A DNA stretch of 37,449 nucleotides from Bacillota bacterium (GTDB lineage Bacteria; Bacillota; Clostridia; Christensenellales; UMGS416). How positions within the stretch are numbered: position 1 is the first letter of the stretch; every line of letters begins with the position of its first letter. The notes beneath the pieces were generated by a model. It worked only from the letters and a program-made list of their open reading frames with translations, was not told where the DNA came from and did not search any database. The translations under genes were made by a program, and so were the position numbers. This document shows, piece after piece, positions 32,109-37,449 of the stretch. Where the stretch lies: NCBI GenBank assembly GCA_023428265.1, contig JAEYYW010000177.1, positions 1 to 37,449 of the forward strand, written 5' to 3'.

Positions 32109-33553
32109 CTCTCCATCTCCTTATCGGCCGTTTGCATGGGGATTGTCACGGTCACTGTGGTGCCGGCGTCCCTCTTGCTTTCCAGGGAGAGGCCGTACTC
32201 CTTGCCAAACAGGATCTGTATCCTCTGGTGCACCGTTCGCAGCCCAAACCCTTCGCGCTTGCCGTCGGTGAGCGTGGCCCGCATCTCCTCCAGACGTTCT
32301 TCCGTCATGCCGGCCCCGTCGTCGGTCACCTCCAGGATCAGCCGCTCCCCCTGCACGCGGCCGGTCACGCGGATGTGGCCCATGCGCCGCCTGTTTTTGA
32401 TGCCGTGATAAAGCGCGTTTTCCACCAGCGGCTGCAGCGTGAGCTTTGGCAGAGTGAAGCTTTCCAGGTGAGCGGGGATATCGATTTCATATTCCATGAG
32501 GTCCCGATAGCGCATCTGCTGGATTTCCAGGTAGCTCCGGATGTGCCGCTCCTCCTCGGCGATGGTAATCACATTCTGGCCGCGGCTCAAGGAGAACCGG
32601 AAATAGTTGGACAGGCTGCCCACCATTTTGACAGCCTCGTCAATTTCCCTGGACTCGATCAGCCACACGATCGTATCCAGCGTGTTATACAGGAAGTGGG
32701 GGTTGATCTGTGCCTGCAGCAGCGCCAGCTCGGTGCGCCTGCGCTGCTTTTCCTGCTCGGCGTTTTTATCAATCTGGATCTTCAGCCGCCCCACCATGCT
32801 CTCGATGCCGTCGGAAAGGATCTGCACTTCCTCCACATCGGCCTGAATCGGCTCGCAGACCAGCAGGCTGCCCTTTCCGATGGATTCCAGGCGTTCGCAG
32901 ATCCGGTCAATCGGGTCTACGATCCTGCGGCTGAGCTTTCTGGACTTGTTCAGCAGGAAATAGAGCAGCACCAGCGAAAACACCGCGACCACGCCCATCA
33001 GCAGGATCATGCTCCTGATCATGCCCGACTGCAGCGCGTTCAGATGTGCCGCTTCATAATACAGATAGGTGTACATATACTCCTGGATGAGGCCGGTTGT
33101 GATATAGATGTTGTTGTTCAGCTGGTCCATCCTGGAATCGTATTCGGTGGTCTCCGCGATTTTCTGCATCTTGTCTTCCAGGTTGTGGCACAGGCTCAGC
33201 ACGCTGCTGATGGCGCGAAGACTGTCCTTCTCCGTGGTGGTGTCGATCAGCTTCTGGGCAATCGTCTTGGCGGACTGCACTTCCTTGGCCGGCAGGCCCT
33301 CGGAATACTGGCTGTCGATCACATAGTAGTACATTTTGTCGTCCACGTCGTCTTTGAAGTTCTGGTTGAAGTATGACGCCGTCGTGACATTGTTGAGGAT
33401 CGCGTGATACTGCAGCGCATACACGATGCCGATGGACGCGATGCCCACGATGACAGCCATCGGCGGCAGCGCGACGATCAGGATCATCGTCCAGAGCTTG
33501 CTCTGCATTGTCATTTTGCCGCTTTTGGCTTTTAGCCTGAATATTCTGCTCAC
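32105..33553 (-). CDS. YesM-type sensor histidine kinase
   Basis: 482 aa with a GTG start overlapping the stop of the regulator gene (GTGA). Two membrane segments (about 22-48 and 183-205) enclose an extracellular helical domain of about 135 residues. A HAMP region follows (about 206-265), then the His_kinase motif LLQAQINPHFLYNTLDTIVWLIE and a HATPase domain with LVENALYHGIKN, DDGAGM and GFGLRTVHQRI. YesM kinases pair with AraC-type YesN regulators to control carbohydrate genes. Here the downstream binding-protein gene is translationally coupled, suggesting a ligand-binding partner for the extracellular domain. Confidence 0.93.
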   Translation of the reverse strand: MSRIFRLKAKSGKMTMQSKLWTMILIVALPPMAVIVGIASIGIVYALQYHAILNNVTTASYFNQNFKDDVDDKMYYYVIDSQYSEGLPAKEVQSAKTIAQKLIDTTTEKDSLRAISSVLSLCHNLEDKMQKIAETTEYDSRMDQLNNNIYITTGLIQEYMYTYLYYEAAHLNALQSGMIRSMILLMGVVAVFSLVLLYFLLNKSRKLSRRIVDPIDRICERLESIGKGSLLVCEPIQADVEEVQILSDGIESMVGRLKIQIDKNAEQEKQRRRTELALLQAQINPHFLYNTLDTIVWLIESREIDEAVKMVGSLSNYFRFSLSRGQNVITIAEEERHIRSYLEIQQMRYRDLMEYEIDIPAHLESFTLPKLTLQPLVENALYHGIKNRRRMGHIRVTGRVQGERLILEVTDDGAGMTEERLEEMRATLTDGKREGFGLRTVHQRIQILFGKEYGLSLESKRDAGTTVTVTIPMQTADKEMER

Positions 33554-35154
33554 TGCTGGCTACCCCTGCGGTATTCGCTGGGCGTACAGCCCGCCACCTT
33601 CTTGAACACAAAGCTGAAATAATGCGGATCGCGGTAGCCCACGGCGGCGGCGATCTCGCTGGAGCGCTTGTCGGTCTGGCTGAGCATGCGCTTGGCCTCG
33701 CTGATCCGCTTGCCGGTGAGGTATTCCACAAAGGTCTGGCCGACCTCCTGGCTAAACATCGCGGAAAAATAGTTCGGGCTGATGTTTACCTTTCTGGCAA
33801 CCTTGTCCAATGAAATTGACTCATCCGGATAGTGCTCGTTGATATACCCGATAGCCTGGGTGAGCAGCTCGCGCTGCTGCCTCTTGCTTTTGCTGTCTCT
33901 CAGCTCCACCGCTTGCTGAATGACCTGGCGCGCAAAACGCCGCGCCTCCTCCTGCGTGGAGGTGCCGCCATCCGGTCGGAGGTCCAGCGGCCAGAAGCCG
34001 TCGCCCCGGAAGCCGATTGAGTTGATATATTCGGCCGCCACAAAGCAGACCGTCATGATCAGATATCTGCAAAACAGCGGCAGGGCTGAAGAATCCAACC
34101 CGGCGCTGCTCAGAAGCTGATCGACAAAATGGTCAATCTCCTCCGGCGATCCGCTGTTTAAAAAGCTGCGGATGCGCTCCTGGTCGATCTCGCCCGCCTT
34201 TTTCTCCGCTTCGTCCTTTTTGCGGAAGCTGCAAATGCTTGCCTCCGATAAAACATGCTCCCCTTGGCACAGATAGCGGTAAGCGAGCACGCGGTTGGCT
34301 TCGTTGAAGCAAGCCGGCAGGGAGCCCAGCCGCGCCACCGGTGTGCCGCAGGCCACATGCCAATCCACATCATGCCCGGCGCAGCGCTGCCGGATGATAT
34401 CCACACAGTCATTGGTCTTCTGCGCGATGTCGCCTTGCGTGCCTTTCACCAGCACGGCGTATGTGGTGACATTCCAGTGAAACAGAATCATCTCCGGATG
34501 GCCGACGAAAAACCGGGTGACGGCATCCTGCACTGTGGCAAGCGAGTCCGTATAGCTTTCCGGCGAGCTTCCGTCATATTGGGCGCTACTCAGCGACAGC
34601 AGCACAATGTTGTAATACGGCGCGTTCACGTCAATGCCCATTGCCTTGGCGGTTTCAGAAATCTCCGAAACGCTCAGGCCGCCGGTCACAATTTTCTCAA
34701 AAAACCTCCGGCGGGAGAATGTTTCATACTCCTGCGCCTCGCGTTGAAATCTGGCCAGATATTCCTGCTGCCGCTGCTCCGCTTCGATCTTCTGCTGCAG
34801 CGCCACCAGCGTCTCCGCGATTTTTTCCTTCACGATGGGTTTGAGAAGATAGCGCTCCACACCCAAACGGATCGCCTGCTGGGCATAGGAGAAATCATCG
34901 TATCCGCTGATGATGACAATTTTGGTCCTGGGCAGCTCCTTGCGGACCAGTTCAATCAAAGCAAGGCCGTCCATAAACGGCATTTTGATGTCTGTGATGA
35001 GAAGATCGGGCTGGATCTGGCGGATCAGGGGCAACGCGAGCTCACCATCCGGCGCGTCACCGGCATAGGAAAATCCGTATTGCTCCCAGAAAATGTTTTT
35101 GCGCAATCCTTCCCGCACCACAACTTCATCCTCAACCAGAAAAACCTTGAACAT
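33550..35154 (-). CDS. YesN-type response regulator with AraC DNA-binding domain
   Basis: 534 aa from the ATG at 35154 (MFKVFLVEDE), supported by GAAAGGGA eight bases upstream. A longer frame to 35220 has no such support. The receiver has E8-D9-E10 acidic residues, phosphorylation site D55 (LLITDIKMP) and KPIVKEKIAETL. The central 300 residues form the usual poorly conserved linker with a coiled coil near 115-150. The C-terminal about 100 residues carry two HTH motifs of the AraC type (ISLDKVARKVNISPNYFSAMFSQEVGQTFVEYLTGKRI, SSEIAAAVGYRDPHYFSFVFKKVAGCTPSEYR). It likely activates the sugar importer promoter near 30909-30937. Confidence 0.94.
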   Translation of the reverse strand: MFKVFLVEDEVVVREGLRKNIFWEQYGFSYAGDAPDGELALPLIRQIQPDLLITDIKMPFMDGLALIELVRKELPRTKIVIISGYDDFSYAQQAIRLGVERYLLKPIVKEKIAETLVALQQKIEAEQRQQEYLARFQREAQEYETFSRRRFFEKIVTGGLSVSEISETAKAMGIDVNAPYYNIVLLSLSSAQYDGSSPESYTDSLATVQDAVTRFFVGHPEMILFHWNVTTYAVLVKGTQGDIAQKTNDCVDIIRQRCAGHDVDWHVACGTPVARLGSLPACFNEANRVLAYRYLCQGEHVLSEASICSFRKKDEAEKKAGEIDQERIRSFLNSGSPEEIDHFVDQLLSSAGLDSSALPLFCRYLIMTVCFVAAEYINSIGFRGDGFWPLDLRPDGGTSTQEEARRFARQVIQQAVELRDSKSKRQQRELLTQAIGYINEHYPDESISLDKVARKVNISPNYFSAMFSQEVGQTFVEYLTGKRISEAKRMLSQTDKRSSEIAAAVGYRDPHYFSFVFKKVAGCTPSEYRRGSQQ

Positions 35155-35228
35155 GCTGTGGTTCCCTTTCAATCTCCCTGAGAAAGTGCATTTGAGTTCA
35201 TTTGCATATGGGCATAACATCCCAGTTA

Positions 35229-35257
35229 ATTATGCGTATTTTTTCAGCATTCGCCAA
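35229..35257 (-). promoter_or_regulatory. Promoter of the YesN-YesM-binding protein operon
   Basis: On the minus strand TTGGCG (35252-35257) and CATAAT (35229-35234) are 17 bases apart, about 75 bases before the regulator start at 35154. Confidence 0.55.
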
Positions 35258-35312
35258 TAGATTTTTTTATTGAATCGGTGTGTTTTTCAAAGGAAATGGT
35301 TTGATGAATCAG

Positions 35313-35341
35313 AAAACCCGCTGGCAGATGCTGCCGGCGGG
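35313..35341 (-). terminator. Terminator after the esterase gene
   Basis: On the minus strand CCCGCCGGCAG / CTGCCAGCGGG forms an 11-bp stem with one mismatch and a three-base loop, followed by TTTTCTGATTC. It separates the MFS-esterase unit from the regulatory operon. Confidence 0.75.
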
Positions 35342-35402
35342 CATTGGGTTCCTATTTTCAGCGGCCGACAGACACCTCAAAGGGCGGCCTGCCACCTATG
35401 GC

Positions 35403-36245
35403 TCAGGCAAAATCTTCCGCGTTCAACGCCCGGTGTTTGATGGGCAGCCACTCCCGCAGCGCGATGCGCAGCGTCTCATCCCACAGATCCCACTCGTGGC
35501 CCATGCCCTTGACGATCTCCATGCGGGTGTCGTAGCCCCACTCCCTCAGGTCTTGATCGGCCCGCAGCGCCCGATAGAGCGCGTGGTCGCAGTCACCCAC
35601 CCGGAAGAACAGCCTGGGCAGTCTCCTGCCCTTCTCCACGTTCTCCCTGGCAATGGCATAGACGTCGTTCACAGTGCCCCGGATGAGCTCCTGATCGTGG
35701 ATGATTGCGGAGATGCCGCCGGAGGGCGCCTTCGTGTCAAACGAAAAGTCAAACTGGCCGTCTACGGTCTTCACCACACTGGGCACGCCGGGCCGGTAGG
35801 ACGCGCCGGACATCAGCAGCGCAGCGGTAAACCTCTCCGGGTAGTTGATCGCAAGCTTCATCGCGCCGTGAGACCCCATGGAAAGGCCGGCGACAAACGT
35901 ATCTTCCCGGCGTGTGGAAATGGGATAGAGCGCCTCGCAGACCTCCGGCAGCTCCTCGGAGACAAAGGTGAAATAACTGGGGCCACCGTCATAATCGGTG
36001 TAGCAGGAGTTGTGCACCGACGGCATGATCACGGCCAGCTTGTGTTCGTCGGCATAGCGGACGATGTTGGTGTTGTTGATGTAGTCGCTGTCATCTCCGA
36101 ATCCGCCGTGCAGCAAATACATCACCTGGTATTTGACACCCGGTTTGTAACCTGAGCCCTGCTGGCTTGCGGCTGGCAGGATGACCGACACATTCGTGGG
36201 CATGCCGAGCGCTTTGGATTGATAGTTCATACGGATGACAGCCAT
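35403..36245 (-). CDS. Alpha/beta-hydrolase esterase (EstA/tributyrin-esterase-like)
   Basis: 280 aa with GGAGGAG upstream of the ATG. It has no signal peptide. YLLHGGFGDDSDYINNTNIVRYADEH is the oxyanion/lid region, S122 lies in the nucleophile elbow GLSMGS, D220 is a likely acid (RVGDCDH) and H250 is in GMGHEWDLWDE. This is the esterase D/putative esterase family, which often removes acetyl or other short acyl groups from sugars. It follows the MFS gene by 35 bases on the same strand and ends before a hairpin terminator, so the two are probably co-transcribed. Confidence 0.88.
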   Translation of the reverse strand: MAVIRMNYQSKALGMPTNVSVILPAASQQGSGYKPGVKYQVMYLLHGGFGDDSDYINNTNIVRYADEHKLAVIMPSVHNSCYTDYDGGPSYFTFVSEELPEVCEALYPISTRREDTFVAGLSMGSHGAMKLAINYPERFTAALLMSGASYRPGVPSVVKTVDGQFDFSFDTKAPSGGISAIIHDQELIRGTVNDVYAIARENVEKGRRLPRLFFRVGDCDHALYRALRADQDLREWGYDTRMEIVKGMGHEWDLWDETLRIALREWLPIKHRALNAEDFA

Positions 36246-36280
36246 AACTCTCCTCCTCGTCTCTTGGGCAACCAGAACTG

Positions 36281-37449
36281 TTAACTGATGAGTGCCGCTT
36301 CTTCAGCCTGTTTCGGCCTTCTTTCAGCCTTCTGCTGGAAGAAAAACAACGCGCCACCCAGCAGCGTGACCGCCGCACAGAAATAAAACATGATAGCATA
36401 CCCCGCGGCACCGGCAATCGCCCCGCCAATGACAGGCCCAACACCCTGGCCGACGTCCGCGCCGATGAAGTAGGTGCTTGAGGCAACGCCGCTGCGGCCC
36501 GGGCCGGCCCGTTTGATGCTTTCCGCCAGCAGGGAGGACTGTATCGCCGACGACGCAACAGCCTTCAAGGCGCCGGCCACCAGCAGCATCCAGAGCGATG
36601 TGGAGAACCCGTGCAGGAACATGGATAAAACGCCGATGGCAAACGCCGGATACACCAGCACTCTCAGGCCCTTGCGGTCCATAATCTTGCCCGCGATGGG
36701 GCGCACGACAAACATCACCGCCGCCGTGACAAGGAAATAGGCACTGAGGCTCTCAATACGAAGCTCCTCGGAAAACAGCAGGATGTAGGCGTTCACAATG
36801 CCGTTGTTCAGCGACATCACGCCGGATATCACCGAGAGCATCAGCGCTTCTTTGGCAACCAGATCTTTCCAGGAAATCTTGTGAAGCTTGGGCCGCTCCG
36901 CGGCGATCTCCCGGTTGGGATGCCTGAACAGCAGCAGCATCAAGGCCGATATCACCGCCAGCACGCACGAAAAGACAAACGTGAGCGTGTAACCGAGATG
37001 CTGTGTGGTCAGGATGCCCAGCCCCGGAGCAACCGCCACCGCCAGGATCTGGCCGAGGCCCACATAACCAAGGCCTTCGCCGGTGCGGTCCTTGGGGATG
37101 ATCTCGCTGGACAGCGCCATGGAGGCCGTGCCGCTCATGCCGAAACCGATGCCGTGGAGCACCCGGAAGAACAGGATAACCCCCACGTTGCTGGAAAGCG
37201 TGTATCCCAATACGGCCGCGCCGATCATCAGATTGGAGAAAAGCAGGATGTTCCTCTTGTTGAAGCGGTCTGAAACCACGCCAGAAACCGGCCGGACGAC
37301 CAGCGCCATGATGGAGAAAATACCCACGATGGTGCCGGCGATGGTCAGCGTGGTGCCGAGGGCGACCATATATTTTGACAAAATGGTGGAAACCATGTTG
37401 AAGCTGAACGCTGAAAATACATTTGCCAGGATCAATAAGATATAATTCC
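36281..37449 (-). CDS. MFS transporter (partial, 5' end outside window)
   Basis: At least 389 residues. The frame stays open to the right edge, reading NYILLILANVFSAFSFNMV before the TTG at 37435, so the true start lies outside. Eleven to twelve hydrophobic segments are present. The MFS loop 2-3 motif appears as RPVSGVVSDRFNKRN near the start and again in the second half as RPIAGKIMDRKGLR. The cytoplasmic mid-loop HPNREIAAERPKLHKISWKD separates the halves. This is a drug/sugar efflux-like (DHA1/YfcJ-type) carrier. Substrate is unknown. The next gene is an esterase, suggesting a detoxification or sugar-ester role. Confidence 0.92.
   Translation of the reverse strand, partial: NYILLILANVFSAFSFNMVSTILSKYMVALGTTLTIAGTIVGIFSIMALVVRPVSGVVSDRFNKRNILLFSNLMIGAAVLGYTLSSNVGVILFFRVLHGIGFGMSGTASMALSSEIIPKDRTGEGLGYVGLGQILAVAVAPGLGILTTQHLGYTLTFVFSCVLAVISALMLLLFRHPNREIAAERPKLHKISWKDLVAKEALMLSVISGVMSLNNGIVNAYILLFSEELRIESLSAYFLVTAAVMFVVRPIAGKIMDRKGLRVLVYPAFAIGVLSMFLHGFSTSLWMLLVAGALKAVASSAIQSSLLAESIKRAGPGRSGVASSTYFIGADVGQGVGPVIGGAIAGAAGYAIMFYFCAAVTLLGGALFFFQQKAERRPKQAEEAALIS

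Noticed and set aside
31182..32408. Plus-strand open frame of 408 codons
   Set aside because: It is antisense to the second binding protein and the end of the YesM gene; its translation is rich in His, Leu and Arg with no recognisable domain.
35280..36155. Plus-strand open frame of 291 codons
   Set aside because: It is antisense to the esterase gene, which has a nucleophile elbow, plausible Asp/His partners and a good ribosome site.

Overview
The window looks like a chromosomal segment of a Gram-positive (Bacillota, probably clostridial) bacterium with moderately high G+C. The reasons are a Gram-positive-type Pel exopolysaccharide operon with no outer-membrane partners, lipoprotein solute-binding proteins, YesM/YesN-type regulators, a CymR-like Rrf2 regulator beside cysK, and a feoA-feoA-feoB operon ending in a small Cys-rich protein. 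The species cannot be named from this sequence. No tRNA, rRNA, CRISPR array or insertion sequence was seen, and no gene-free stretch exceeds about 260 bases.

Layout. (1) 1-9008: a membrane-anchored DUF4832-like protein, cut by the left edge, diverges from a five-gene pel operon (pelD-pelE-pelA deacetylase-pelF-pelG) with overlapping junctions. The pelD product carries an N-terminal epimerase-like domain that has lost its catalytic residues. Its C-terminal GGDEF domain is degenerate but keeps the RxxD c-di-GMP binding motif. (2) 9030-14795, minus strand: a MacA/MacB-type ABC exporter (fusion protein, ATPase, permease) followed by a response regulator and sensor kinase. TGAAAG direct repeats at 11-bp multiples lie upstream. 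(3) 15031-18361: a DtxR/MntR-type repressor divergent from the ferrous iron operon, with a near-perfect Fur box between them. (4) 18477-22493: a secreted PIG-L deacetylase, then a sulfur block in which cysK and a gamma-family transsulfuration enzyme diverge from a cymR-like regulator. (5) 22680-25913: three oxidoreductases (zinc dehydrogenase, Gfo/Idh/MocA, aldo/keto reductase). (6) 25955-35154, minus strand: a sugar ABC importer of the RbsABC/YtfQRT-YjfF type and, upstream of it, a YesN-YesM pair coupled to a second binding protein that is a clear paralogue of the transporter's own. (7) 35403-37449, minus strand: an esterase and an MFS transporter running off the right edge.

How the parts may work together. 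The pel genes would make and export a cationic GalNAc/GlcNAc-type polysaccharide under c-di-GMP control. The paralogous binding protein, YesM and YesN form a plausible sensor that induces the adjacent sugar importer, and the oxidoreductases are candidates to process the imported sugar. Iron uptake appears to be under Fur and possibly DtxR-type control, and cysteine synthesis under CymR control.
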